Positions 6,425-14,252 of a stretch of DNA of 25,431 bases are shown piece after piece (position 1 is the first letter of the stretch; each line of letters opens with the position of its first letter). The notes under the pieces were generated by a model, which was given only the letters and a program-made list of their open reading frames with translations, was not told where the DNA came from and searched no databases. The position numbers were made by a program, and so were the translations under genes. The DNA lies in assembly GCA_945889545.1 (NCBI GenBank), contig CAMDCC010000009.1:1-25431 (forward strand), in the 5' to 3' direction. The stretch is from Bifidobacterium breve. GTDB lineage: Bacteria > Actinomycetota > Acidimicrobiia > IMCC26256 > PALSA-555.

Positions 6425-8770
6425 ATGAGGGTTCGAGTCGTACGGCGTCTGGGTGCGCTGGCATCCATGCTGGCGGTGCTCGGGGCGAGCATGGCGGTGC
6501 TGGTGATCACCACGGCACCGGCAGGCGCGGTGAGCGTCACGACCGAGGCCGAGTTCCGGGCCGCGTGGGAGAACACATCGGTGAGACAGATCGATCTCAC
6601 CGCCGACGTCCTGATGAACTGTTCCAACGACACGTGGGTGCGCAACGGACCGAACGGCGACGAGGTGACCGTCGACGGCCACGGGTTCAGCCTCGACGGC
6701 AACAGCTGCAACGCGCAGGTCCTGCTCAGCGGCGCACAGTCGCCCGGTCTGGTCACGTTGAAGAACGTGACCGTGAAGGGCGGAAGGTACGACTGTCACT
6801 GCGCCCACGGCGGCGGCGGTATCCAGGCCAACGACGACTTGGTGTTGGTCAACTCGGCCGTCATCAACAACCTCGTGGTGGTCGAGGCTGCCGGAGGCAA
6901 CACCGACACCGCGTTTGCTGCGGGGATCTACGCGGGCGGCGACGTGACCCTCACGAACTCCACGGTGTCGGGGAACCTCGCCAAGTGCTTTGCCATCTGC
7001 GCGTTGGCGCACGCCGGCGGTATCCAGGCGGGGACGCTCGTGGCCACGAACTCCACCATCAGCAACAACACCGCAGACGAGAACGGCTTCGGCGTGAGCG
7101 ACGACTCGGCCGGTGGGATCGCCGCGAGCTCCATCACGCTCACGTACTCCACCGTGGCCGACAACACCGCGAGCATTTCCGCCAACGTCCGAGTCAACGG
7201 CGCGGTGGGCATGACCGTGTTCGCGTCGGTCGTGGCGAACGCTGCCGGCGGTGGCGCAAACTGCACACTGAACGGCACCACCACCACGTCGTCGGGCTAC
7301 AACTACGAGCGCACGGGCTCGTCGTCGTGTGGGTTTGGCGGCGGTACGGGCGACCTTGTGCAGGCGGACGACCCGCTCCTGGGTGCACTCGGTACGAACG
7401 GTGGCGGGGTGGGCCAGACGCGAATGCCATCGTCGTCGAGTCCGTTGATCGAGCAGATCCCTCCGTCGGCATGTGACGACGCCGGTGCGTCCACGATTGT
7501 GCCGCTCGTCGACGAACGGGGAAGCCCGCGGCCGCGGGGAAGCGGGTGCGACATCGGCGCGGCGGAGGCGCCGGCGGGTTCGTTCACTCCGATCACGCCG
7601 ACGCGCATCCTCGACACGCGCATCGATCTGGGGCTCACGGACGCATTCACGCCTGGGCAGACCCGAGACCTTCAAGTTGCCGGCATCACAGGGGTACCGT
7701 CGAACGCGTCCGCCGTCTTGTTGAACGTGACCGCGACAGCGGCGTCGAAAGCTGGATGGCTCACCCTGTTCCCGGCCGACGCGTCGTTGCCGACGGCATC
7801 GAACGTGAACTTCTCCGCTGGTCAGACGATTCCCAACCTGGTCGTGGTCAAGGCCGGCTTTGGTGGCGGCGGGTTGATCAAGATCAACAACAGCAGCGGG
7901 AACCCGCAGGCGGGGACCGTGGAAGTCATCGCAGACGTGATGGGGTATTACCGGGACGCGACTGCTGGGATCGCCGACGGCTTCAATGGCCTCACGCCGA
8001 CGCGGATACTCGACACGCGCAACGGGACCGGGCTCTCGGGCGTGTTCGCGGCGCAACAGACTCGGCAGTTGACCGTGGGTGGCGTAGCCGGCGTGCCCGC
8101 AGACGCCGATGCGGTCGTGTTGAACGTGACCGCGACATCCCCGACCAAGGCTGGGTGGCTCACGATCTTCCCGGCGGATGCGTCGCTGCCGACGGCGAGC
8201 AACCTCAATTTTGTGGCTGGTCAGACGGTGCCCAATCTGGTGACGGTGAAGCTCGGTGTGGGTGGCGCCGATGAAGACAAGGTGAGCATCAACAACTCGG
8301 GTGGGAACCTGAATGCGGGCACGGTGCACGTGGTCGCCGATGTCGTGGGTTACTACCGCACACCAGCCGGCGGATCACTCGTGGCGATCGCGCCCCAGCG
8401 CGTCCTCGATACCCGCAACGGCACGGGCGGGGTGACTGGGCCGGTAGCTGCGCAAGGGACGATCACAGTCGATCCACAGACGGCCAGCGGCTTCGCCGCG
8501 GTCGGGGCCTATGCGGCGGTTGTGGTCAACGTGACCGTGACCGCCCCGGGCAAGGCGGGGTGGCTCACCGTGTTCCCGTCGGATGCGTCGCTCCCCACGG
8601 CATCGAACCTCAACTTCGTGGCCGGTCAAACGGTGCCCAACCTGGTGAAGATCAACGTGGGTCCCGACGGGAAGTTCAAGATCAACAACACGGGCGGTGG
8701 TGTGAATCCCGGGACCGTCCAGATCGTGGTCGACATCGTCGGGTACTACACACCGTTCACCTCGTTCTGA
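6425..8770 (+). CDS. Large secreted right-handed beta-helix protein with three C-terminal surface repeats
   Basis: A 781-residue exported protein. It starts with a basic-hydrophobic signal peptide (MRVRVVRRLGALASMLAVLG, cleavage likely near APAGA-V, residue 36). Residues about 50-380 form parallel beta-helix rungs with N-S-T-V-S-G-N, N-S-T-I-S-N-N and Y-S-T-V-A-D-N turns, as in pectate-lyase-like and polymorphic surface proteins. The region ends CDIGAAEAP, and paired Cys residues (CHC, CFAIC) may form disulfides. Residues about 387-777 are three repeats of about 130 residues, each from TPTRILDTR to a D-V-x-G-Y-Y end. No catalytic residues or sortase signal are evident, so adhesion or cell-surface display is inferred. 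ATG 6425 follows GGGGGC; GTG 6422 is also possible. The longer frame from 6101 overlaps the zincin gene and is spurious there. Confidence 0.8.
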   Translation: MRVRVVRRLGALASMLAVLGASMAVLVITTAPAGAVSVTTEAEFRAAWENTSVRQIDLTADVLMNCSNDTWVRNGPNGDEVTVDGHGFSLDGNSCNAQVLLSGAQSPGLVTLKNVTVKGGRYDCHCAHGGGGIQANDDLVLVNSAVINNLVVVEAAGGNTDTAFAAGIYAGGDVTLTNSTVSGNLAKCFAICALAHAGGIQAGTLVATNSTISNNTADENGFGVSDDSAGGIAASSITLTYSTVADNTASISANVRVNGAVGMTVFASVVANAAGGGANCTLNGTTTTSSGYNYERTGSSSCGFGGGTGDLVQADDPLLGALGTNGGGVGQTRMPSSSSPLIEQIPPSACDDAGASTIVPLVDERGSPRPRGSGCDIGAAEAPAGSFTPITPTRILDTRIDLGLTDAFTPGQTRDLQVAGITGVPSNASAVLLNVTATAASKAGWLTLFPADASLPTASNVNFSAGQTIPNLVVVKAGFGGGGLIKINNSSGNPQAGTVEVIADVMGYYRDATAGIADGFNGLTPTRILDTRNGTGLSGVFAAQQTRQLTVGGVAGVPADADAVVLNVTATSPTKAGWLTIFPADASLPTASNLNFVAGQTVPNLVTVKLGVGGADEDKVSINNSGGNLNAGTVHVVADVVGYYRTPAGGSLVAIAPQRVLDTRNGTGGVTGPVAAQGTITVDPQTASGFAAVGAYAAVVVNVTVTAPGKAGWLTVFPSDASLPTASNLNFVAGQTVPNLVKINVGPDGKFKINNTGGGVNPGTVQIVVDIVGYYTPFTSF
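7583..8758 (+). repeat. Three in-frame ~400-bp repeats coding surface domains
   Basis: Copies begin near 7583, 7988 and 8384. Each encodes (T/A)P-x-R-(I/V)-L-D-T-R, then LNVT(A)T or VNVTVT, K-A-G-W-L-T-x-F-P-x-D-A-S-L-P-T-A-S-N, (A)GQT(V/I)PNLV and a G-Y-Y end. Base-level similarity is high around the GCGTCG...CCNACGGC segment, so recombination could change copy number. Confidence 0.8.
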
Positions 8771-8792
8771 CGAAGGACGCGTTCGTGACGCG

Positions 8793-8798
8793 TACCAT
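8793..8798 (+). promoter_or_regulatory. -10 box TACCAT, leaderless-type (tilS)
   Basis: TACCAT is followed by six bases and GTG 8805. CTGACG about 18 bases upstream of the box is a possible weak -35. This would start the long tilS transcript. Confidence 0.45.
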
Positions 8799-8804
8799 CA
8801 TCCG

Positions 8805-9725
8805 GTGCGCAGGATTGACGCGACACTTCTGGACGACGTCCTCGCGCGCCTCGTTGGTCTGGATCGGGTCGTTGCGCCGGTAGTTGCCGGGTGCTCGGGT
8901 GGGCCGGACTCGCTCGCATTGCTTGCCCTTGCAGCGTCGGCGGGGCTCGAACCCATCGCGGTTCACGTTGATCATGGGTCGCGCCCCGGCAGCGAGGAAG
9001 AAGCTGCTGCGGTTGCCGCCCAGGCCGAGCGACTCGGCGTTGGGTTCCGCGCCGAGCACGTAGACGAGGCGTTCGGCCCGAACTACGAGGCCCGTGCGCG
9101 CGCGGCGCGGTATGCCGCGCTGGAACGCGCTCGGATCGCCCTCGACGCGACCGCTGTGCTCGTGGGCCACACCGCCGACGACCAGGCCGAGACCGTGCTG
9201 CTCAACGTGCTGCGGGGCAGCGCGTCAGCGGGTCTCGGCGCGATGGCGGTTCGACGCGGTCACATTGTGCGACCGATGCTCAAGCTGCGCCGATTCGAGA
9301 TCGAGGCGATCTGTGCCCAACTCGGGATCGAGCCCGTGCGCGACCCGTCGAACGACGACGTGGCCATGCGGCGCAACTGGATCCGCCACGAGGTACTGCC
9401 TCTGCTGTCCGACGGCGCGGGGCGCGACCTCGTGCCCGTGCTCGCCCGTCAGGCCGCGATCCTGCGCGATGAGTCGGAGTACCTCGACACGCTCGCGGCC
9501 GCGGCGTGGCCCGCAGCCGGCGCTCGCCTCGCTCGACCCCTCGCGGCGATGCCGCCCGTGCTGGCGCGACGCGCCGTGCGCCTGTGGCTCGGACCACCCC
9601 CGCCATCACTCGACGAAGTCGAGCGCGTGCTGGCGGTCGCGCGATCTGAGGTGCGCGCGACGGAAGTGGCAGGTGGGCGTCGGGTCTGGCGCAGCGCCGG
9701 ACGCCTCCACGTCTCCGCCGAATAG
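8805..9725 (+). CDS. tilS: tRNA(Ile)-lysidine synthase
   Basis: A 306-residue N-type ATP pyrophosphatase. The PP-loop SGGPDS is at residues 31-36, followed by AVHVDHGSRPGSEEEA and VLVGHTADDQAETVLLNVLRGS, both TilS hallmarks, and R-R-N-W-I-R-H-E-V-L-P. It converts the wobble C34 of the AUA-reading tRNA-Ile to lysidine, changing charging from Met to Ile and codon reading from AUG to AUA. The enzyme lacks the long C-terminal domains of E. coli TilS, as is usual for short actinobacterial forms. The start is GTG, directly after a TACCAT box with no leader. The tilS stop is embedded in the TAGGGT box of the next promoter. The tilS-hpt-ftsH order is conserved in Actinobacteria and beyond. Confidence 0.92.
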   Translation: MRRIDATLLDDVLARLVGLDRVVAPVVAGCSGGPDSLALLALAASAGLEPIAVHVDHGSRPGSEEEAAAVAAQAERLGVGFRAEHVDEAFGPNYEARARAARYAALERARIALDATAVLVGHTADDQAETVLLNVLRGSASAGLGAMAVRRGHIVRPMLKLRRFEIEAICAQLGIEPVRDPSNDDVAMRRNWIRHEVLPLLSDGAGRDLVPVLARQAAILRDESEYLDTLAAAAWPAAGARLARPLAAMPPVLARRAVRLWLGPPPPSLDEVERVLAVARSEVRATEVAGGRRVWRSAGRLHVSAE

Positions 9726-9728
9726 GGT
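9723..9728 (+). promoter_or_regulatory. -10 box TAGGGT overlapping the tilS stop codon
   Basis: TAGGGT contains the tilS TAG stop and lies eight bases before ATG 9737, which opens a 19-codon leader frame ahead of hpt. It would give hpt-ftsH-folE an internal promoter. Confidence 0.4.
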
Positions 9729-9736
9729 CTCTGTCG

Positions 9737-9796
9737 ATGGAGATGCAGCGGAGGCGTGACCGGATGGTCGGGACGCCAGAGCGGAATCGACCGTAA
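9737..9796 (+). CDS. Putative 19-residue leader peptide coupled to hpt
   Basis: ATG 9737 opens MEMQRRRDRMVGTPERNRP and ends with TAA at 9794-9796, whose last A is the first base of the hpt ATG (TAATG). The frame is therefore positioned for translational coupling, and hpt itself has no evident ribosome binding site. The peptide is very basic (seven Arg in 19 residues). No attenuator-like run of one amino acid is seen apart from Arg. It may be only a device to deliver ribosomes to hpt from a leaderless message, or chance. Confidence 0.4.
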   Translation: MEMQRRRDRMVGTPERNRP

Positions 9797-10344
9797 TGGT
9801 GGACGGACCTGATCCGAACCTGGGCAAGATCGTGGTCGCCGAAGATGTGCTGCAAGAGCGCATCCGTGAGCTCGGTAAGGAGATCACAGCCGACTACGCG
9901 GAGCGCGCGCCACTGTTGGTGGGCGTGCTGAAGGGCGCGTTCATGTTCATGAGCGATCTCTCGCGTGCGATCGAGCGACCGGTGGAATTCGACTTCATGG
10001 CGGTGTCGTCGTACGGGTCGGCCACGCGAACGAGCGGCGTGGTGCGCATCCTCAAGGACCTCGACCTCGATCTCACCGAGCGCGACGTGATGATCGTGGA
10101 AGACATCGTCGACTCTGGTCTCACCCTCGCGTACCTGCGGCGCAACCTTGCGGCGCGTAGCCCGCGTTCGCTCGAGGTGTGTGCGTTGTTGGTGAAGGAA
10201 GGCCTGCAGACCACCGACCTCGACCTGAAGTATGTGGGGTTCACAATCCCGCCTGAGTTCGTTGTCGGGTACGGCCTTGATGTCAACGAGCGCTATCGGA
10301 ACCTCCCAGCGGTGTACGAGTACACCGGCGCATCGCCGCAGTGA
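9796..10344 (+). CDS. hpt: Hypoxanthine(-guanine) phosphoribosyltransferase
   Basis: A 182-residue type I phosphoribosyltransferase of normal length. The PRPP-binding motif VMIVEDIVDSGLTL has adjacent acidic residues at 102-103 and DSG at 107-109. LVGVLKGAFMFMSDL near 41-55 supplies the pyrophosphate loop, and the flexible loop SSYGSATRTSGVVRI follows. KYVGFTIPPEFVVGYGLDVNERYRNLP is the base-recognition and C-terminal signature. It salvages hypoxanthine and guanine to IMP and GMP. ATG 9796 overlaps the stop of a short upstream frame (TAATG). The hpt stop overlaps the ftsH start (GTGA), a coupling seen in many bacteria with this pair. Confidence 0.93.
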   Translation: MVDGPDPNLGKIVVAEDVLQERIRELGKEITADYAERAPLLVGVLKGAFMFMSDLSRAIERPVEFDFMAVSSYGSATRTSGVVRILKDLDLDLTERDVMIVEDIVDSGLTLAYLRRNLAARSPRSLEVCALLVKEGLQTTDLDLKYVGFTIPPEFVVGYGLDVNERYRNLPAVYEYTGASPQ

Positions 10345-12233
10345 AGCGAGCGCCAACAACCAAACGCCGCAACTTCCTGCTCGCAGCGATCCTCGCTGCG
10401 ATCGTCGCGGTTGTAGTCGTGCAGGTGGTCAGGGCGCCTGACGACCCGATCACCCTCTCGCTCGACGATCTGCACGCCCGCCTGGCCGACGGCGGCGTCG
10501 TCGACGCCACGCTTTTCGATGAGGATCATCTGATTCAGGGGCACTTGCGCAGCGGCGCAGCCTTCGAGACCCGCTTCCCGGGTGGCTACACGGCGCGCAT
10601 CACCCAGGAGATCGTCGACGCCGACAGCATTGACTTCCGCGTCGACGGGCAGCAGTCGAGCGTGTGGACCACGTTGTTGCTCGATCTGCTCCCGTTCGTG
10701 CTCATCGTGGCGTTCGTGCTGTGGTTCATGAATCGCGCGCAAGGTGGTGGCCGCGTGATGAGTTTCGGCAAGTCGCGCGCCAAGGCGTTCAACAAGGATC
10801 AGCCCACGGTCACGTTTGCCGACGTGGCCGGCCTCGACGAAGCCGTCGAAGAGCTCCGCGAGATCGAGGAGTTTCTCGAGTCGCCGGACAAGTTTCGCGA
10901 CATCGGCGCCAAGATCCCCAAGGGTGTGTTGCTCTACGGCCCGCCGGGCACCGGCAAGACGCTCCTCGCGCGAGCCGTCGCCGGCCAGGCCGGGGTGCCG
11001 TTCTTCTCGATCAGCGGCTCCGACTTCGTGGAGATGTTCGTGGGGGTTGGTGCGTCGCGGGTGCGCGATCTGTTCGAGCAAGCGAAGGCGGCCGCGCCGG
11101 CCATCGTGTTCGTGGATGAGATCGACGCAGTCGGTCGCCATCGCGGTGCCGGACTCGGCGGTGGCCACGACGAACGCGAGCAGACACTGAACCAACTGCT
11201 CGTGGAGATGGACGGGTTCGATCAGCAGACCGGTGTGATCCTGCTGGCGTCCACCAACCGTCCCGACATCCTCGACCCCGCGCTTCTCCGACCCGGGCGC
11301 TTCGATCGCCAGATCGTGGTCGACCGCCCCGACCTCGAAGGCCGCAAAGCCATTCTCAAGGTCCACGCGAAGGGGAAGGCGATCGCCGCGGGCGTCGACC
11401 TGGATGTGATCGCGCGTCGCACGCCGGGGTTCACCGGTGCCGACCTCGCCAACCTGATGAACGAGGCCGCGCTGCTCTCGGCGCGTCAAGACCTCACGCT
11501 CATCGGGCTCCCGCAGCTCGAGGCCGCGAGTGAGCGCGTGATCGCCGGTCCGGAGCGCAAGAGCCGTGTGATCTCTGAGCACGAGCGCAGGGTCATCGCG
11601 TATCACGAAGGCGGTCACGCGCTTGTGGCGCACGCGCTGCCGAACGCCGACCCCGTGCACAAGATCTCGATCATCCCGAGAGGGCGCGCGCTGGGTTACA
11701 CACTCACGCTGCCCACCGAAGACAAGTTCCTCGTGTCGAAGAGCGAGCTGGTCGACGAGCTCGCGATGCTCATGGGTGGGCGCACCGCGGAGGAGCTGAT
11801 CTTCGCTGATCCCACGACGGGCGCGTCGAACGACATCGATCGGGCCACGACCGTCGCGCGCCAGATGGTCACGGAGTTCGGCATGAGCGAGGAGCTGGGC
11901 CCGTTGCGGTTCGGGCAGCCCCAGGGCGAGGTGTTCCTCGGTCGCGACCTCAACAACACGAAGGACTACTCCGACGAGGTCGCCGCTCGCATCGACTCCG
12001 AGGTGCGCCGGCTCGTGGAGGATGCACACCGGGTGGCTCGCGAGATTCTCGAGGCGAACCGTGAGATCCTCGAGGAGCTTGTGGCCGAGCTGGTTACTGA
12101 TGAGACGATTGAATCGGATCGGGTGCAACAGCTCTTCGCGGGCGTGCAGCCGTTCACCGGGCGCGGTCTCGGTCGGGTGGGTCACGCCGCCGCGTCGGAG
12201 AAGCGCACACCCACTCGGAGAGGAACTTCGTGA
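10341..12233 (+). CDS. ftsH: ATP-dependent zinc metalloprotease FtsH
   Basis: A 630-residue membrane-anchored AAA+ protease. Transmembrane helix 1 is at about 11-30 (NFLLAAILAAIVAVVVVQVV) and helix 2 at about 112-130, with an extracytoplasmic domain between them. Walker A GPPGTGKT is at 200-207, the pore motif in FVEMFVGVGASRVRDLF, Walker B IVFVDEID to 262, and the second region of homology around STNRPDILDPALLRPGRFDRQ. The zinc motif HEGGH at 422-426 has Gly where most FtsH have Ala (HEAGH), and both His and Glu are kept. A GASNDIDRAT Asp is the likely third ligand. It degrades misfolded membrane and regulatory proteins. GTG 10341 overlaps the hpt stop, and its own stop overlaps folE (GTGA). 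Confidence 0.95.
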   Translation: MKRAPTTKRRNFLLAAILAAIVAVVVVQVVRAPDDPITLSLDDLHARLADGGVVDATLFDEDHLIQGHLRSGAAFETRFPGGYTARITQEIVDADSIDFRVDGQQSSVWTTLLLDLLPFVLIVAFVLWFMNRAQGGGRVMSFGKSRAKAFNKDQPTVTFADVAGLDEAVEELREIEEFLESPDKFRDIGAKIPKGVLLYGPPGTGKTLLARAVAGQAGVPFFSISGSDFVEMFVGVGASRVRDLFEQAKAAAPAIVFVDEIDAVGRHRGAGLGGGHDEREQTLNQLLVEMDGFDQQTGVILLASTNRPDILDPALLRPGRFDRQIVVDRPDLEGRKAILKVHAKGKAIAAGVDLDVIARRTPGFTGADLANLMNEAALLSARQDLTLIGLPQLEAASERVIAGPERKSRVISEHERRVIAYHEGGHALVAHALPNADPVHKISIIPRGRALGYTLTLPTEDKFLVSKSELVDELAMLMGGRTAEELIFADPTTGASNDIDRATTVARQMVTEFGMSEELGPLRFGQPQGEVFLGRDLNNTKDYSDEVAARIDSEVRRLVEDAHRVAREILEANREILEELVAELVTDETIESDRVQQLFAGVQPFTGRGLGRVGHAAASEKRTPTRRGTS

Positions 12234-12817
12234 GCGAGCACATCGACAAGGCGGCCATCGAGAAGGCCGTGCGCGAGATTCTCGTGGCGATCGGCGAAGA
12301 CCCCGAACGCGATGGCCTGAAGCGCACTCCCGAGCGGATGGCCTCGATGTATGCAGAGATCTTCGGCGGCTTGCACGAGAACCCCGCCGAGCACCTCAAC
12401 ATCACCTTCGAAGCCGATCACGACGAGATGGTGATGGTGCGCGACATCGCCATGATCTCGTCGTGTGAGCACCATCTCGTGCCGTTCTCGGGGCGCGCCC
12501 ACGTGGCGTATATCCCCGGACCCGACGGGCGCATCACCGGCTTGTCGAAGATCGCCCGACTCGTCGACGGGTTCGCCCGACGCCCTCAGGTGCAGGAGCG
12601 CTTGACCACCCAGATTGCCGACGCGTTGATGTCGCAGCTGAAGCCCGACGGCGTGCTCGTGATGATCGAAGCCGAGCATCTCTGCATGTCGATGCGGGGA
12701 GTGAAGAAACCGGGAGCGCTCACGGTCACATCGGCCGTCCGAGGCCTCTTCAAGACCAGTCCGGCCACCCGCGCCGAGGCGATGAGCCTCATCACCCATC
12801 CCGGAAACCGCCTCTAA
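12230..12817 (+). CDS. folE: GTP cyclohydrolase I
   Basis: A 195-residue type IA GTP cyclohydrolase. Zinc ligands are Cys79 and the His residues in SSCEHHLVPF, plus Cys152 in EAEHLCMSMRG. The family segments GLKRTPERMASMY, GRAHVAYIPG, GLSKIARLVDGFARRPQVQERLT and SAVRGLFKTSPATRAE are intact. It opens the imidazole ring of GTP to give 7,8-dihydroneopterin triphosphate, the first folate step. The start is GTG overlapping the ftsH stop. The gene ends the ftsH message or reads into folP across a 53-base gap that holds a hairpin and a new promoter. Confidence 0.95.
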   Translation: MSEHIDKAAIEKAVREILVAIGEDPERDGLKRTPERMASMYAEIFGGLHENPAEHLNITFEADHDEMVMVRDIAMISSCEHHLVPFSGRAHVAYIPGPDGRITGLSKIARLVDGFARRPQVQERLTTQIADALMSQLKPDGVLVMIEAEHLCMSMRGVKKPGALTVTSAVRGLFKTSPATRAEAMSLITHPGNRL

Positions 12818-12819
12818 TT

Positions 12820-12844
12820 CCCTCCAGAACCCGGCCCCGGAGGG
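12820..12844 (+). terminator. Weak hairpin between folE and folP
   Basis: CCCTCC (12820-12825) pairs with GGAGGG (12839-12844) over a 13-base C+G-rich loop, 2 bases after the folE stop. There is no T-run, so it is probably partial termination at most. Confidence 0.3.
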
Positions 12845-12857
12845 CGCGTGGCGCCGG

Positions 12858-12863
12858 TACGCT
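12858..12863 (+). promoter_or_regulatory. -10 box TACGCT, leaderless-type (folP)
   Basis: GGTACGCT, then seven bases, then GTG 12871. Box, lead-in and spacing are the same as for the sigma factor gene at 4237. Confidence 0.5.
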
Positions 12864-12870
12864 GCGCCGC

Positions 12871-13725
12871 GTGTTCGAGTGGTCGACGGTCTGTGGTGCG
12901 CGCCCCGCGGTGATGGGTGTTGTCAACGTCACCCCTGACTCCTTTTCGGACGGCGGTCGGTATCTCGATCCCGACATCGCGGTTGCGCACGGCCTCGACC
13001 TCGTGGCTGCTGGTGCTGATCTGCTCGATGTGGGGGGAGAGTCGACTCGACCCGGAGCGGATCCGGTGACCGAGCGCGACGAGCTCGAGCGGGTGCTCCC
13101 CGTGGTTCGGCGCTTGGCCGCGGAAGCAGGCGTGCCGGTGAGCATCGACACCACGAAGTCGTCGGTTGCTGCAGCTGCACTCGAGGCGGGTGCCGCGATC
13201 GTCAATGATGTGTCCGCGGGCGTGTTCGATCCCGACATCCTGGGTGTGACTGCAGCAGCTGGCGCCGGGTACCTACTGGTGCACATGGCGGGTAAGCCGC
13301 GCACCATGCAGGACGATCCGCACTACGACGACGTGACGGCGGAGGTGGGCGACTTCCTCGTTGAGCGTCTCGACGCGGCGCGCGCGGCGGGAATCGCCGA
13401 CGGTGCGCTCGCAGCCGATCCCGGCATCGGCTTCGGCAAGACGGTCGAGCACAACCTCACCTTGCTCGCCGAGGTCCGGGCGCTGTGCGAGCGTGTGGGG
13501 GTGCCCGTTGCGATCGGCACGTCGCGCAAGCGATTCCTCGGCCAGCTGATGCGTGGCGTCGGTGGCCTCGGCGACGACGTGCCGGCCGGTGATCGCGACG
13601 ACGCCACGCTTGCAACCGTCGTCTGGTCGGTCGATCGCGGCGCCCGGGTCGTGCGGGTCCACGACGTGCGTCCCGCAGCGCGTGCCATCGCCTTGCTCGA
13701 AGTAATGCGGAGTGAGGCCGCGTGA
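12871..13725 (+). CDS. folP: Dihydropteroate synthase
   Basis: A 284-residue TIM-barrel enzyme. It carries MGVVNVTPDSFSDGG at residues 15-29, LLDVGGESTRPGADPV (pterin and phosphate-binding loop), PVSIDTTKS, IVNDVSAG, DPGIGFGKTVEHNL and GTSRKRFLG, the complete signature set. It joins p-aminobenzoate to dihydropterin diphosphate and is the sulfonamide target. The GTG start directly follows a TACGCT box, so translation is probably leaderless. This gene appears to start a second folate transcription unit. Its stop overlaps the next start (GTGA). Confidence 0.95.
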   Translation: MFEWSTVCGARPAVMGVVNVTPDSFSDGGRYLDPDIAVAHGLDLVAAGADLLDVGGESTRPGADPVTERDELERVLPVVRRLAAEAGVPVSIDTTKSSVAAAALEAGAAIVNDVSAGVFDPDILGVTAAAGAGYLLVHMAGKPRTMQDDPHYDDVTAEVGDFLVERLDAARAAGIADGALAADPGIGFGKTVEHNLTLLAEVRALCERVGVPVAIGTSRKRFLGQLMRGVGGLGDDVPAGDRDDATLATVVWSVDRGARVVRVHDVRPAARAIALLEVMRSEAA

Positions 13726-14246
13726 CTATGCGTGGGCGGTGGGCGCAGGGGCTCGAGCCTCGTGGATTCGCATGGATCGTGACCGACCGTCTCGCGGCGT
13801 CGGAGCGACCCGGTGGCTTCGCGCGCAACCACCGTAAGGTCCGTCGCCAAGAGGAGTTGATCTGGTTGGTCGGGCACGGCTTCACGCACGTGCTGTCGCT
13901 GCTCGACTCCCCGCACAACTTGCATGCGTACGACGAAGCCGGGTTGCCGTACGAGCACGTACCACTCGGCCGTCATGACGACTGGCCATTGTCGCTCCAG
14001 CGCACGTTCATCACCCTCAAGAAGTGGCTCGACGATGCGCAAGAGCGCGTGCTCATCCACCACGAAGAGTTCGGTGAGCGATTGGTGGGTGTGCTCACCG
14101 GGTACCTGCTCTACGCGGGCGTTGTGCAGGAGGGTCCGCACGCGATCGTGATGATGGAGAAGATCACCGGACGCGAGCTCGGTGCACCCGGACGCGAGAT
14201 CGTGGCGGCAACCATCAGCGCCGGGCTCGTCAACTCGCCGGCCTGA
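13722..14246 (+). CDS. Dual-specificity-phosphatase-like protein lacking the catalytic Cys
   Basis: A 174-residue protein with the order of a small tyrosine/dual-specificity phosphatase. It has an opening strand (FAWIVTDRLAASERPG), a helix-strand pair (LIWLVGHGFTHVLSLLDSP), a YEHVPLGRHDDWPL segment where the general-acid Asp loop would be, and VLIHHEEFGERLVGVLTGYLL where the phosphate loop (HCx5R) would be. In that loop His113 and Arg120 are kept, but the nucleophilic Cys is replaced by His114. The protein could be a phosphate-binding pseudophosphatase, or could use His as nucleophile; the sequence does not decide. It overlaps folP (GTGA) and lies 6 bases before folB, so it is expressed with folate synthesis. 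ATG 13728 is an alternative start. The fold call is by motif order only. Confidence 0.62.
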   Translation: MTMRGRWAQGLEPRGFAWIVTDRLAASERPGGFARNHRKVRRQEELIWLVGHGFTHVLSLLDSPHNLHAYDEAGLPYEHVPLGRHDDWPLSLQRTFITLKKWLDDAQERVLIHHEEFGERLVGVLTGYLLYAGVVQEGPHAIVMMEKITGRELGAPGREIVAATISAGLVNSPA

Positions 14247-14252
14247 CGCGTC

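Noticed and set aside
6389..8329. A 646-codon open frame on the minus strand opposite the beta-helix protein
   Set aside because: The plus-strand protein has a signal peptide and clear repeats; the antisense frame has His/Arg-rich repeats that only mirror them.
10293..12185. A 630-codon open frame on the minus strand opposite ftsH
   Set aside because: It is a codon-bias shadow: ftsH is unmistakable with all motifs, and the antisense product is His/Arg/Glu-rich without domains.
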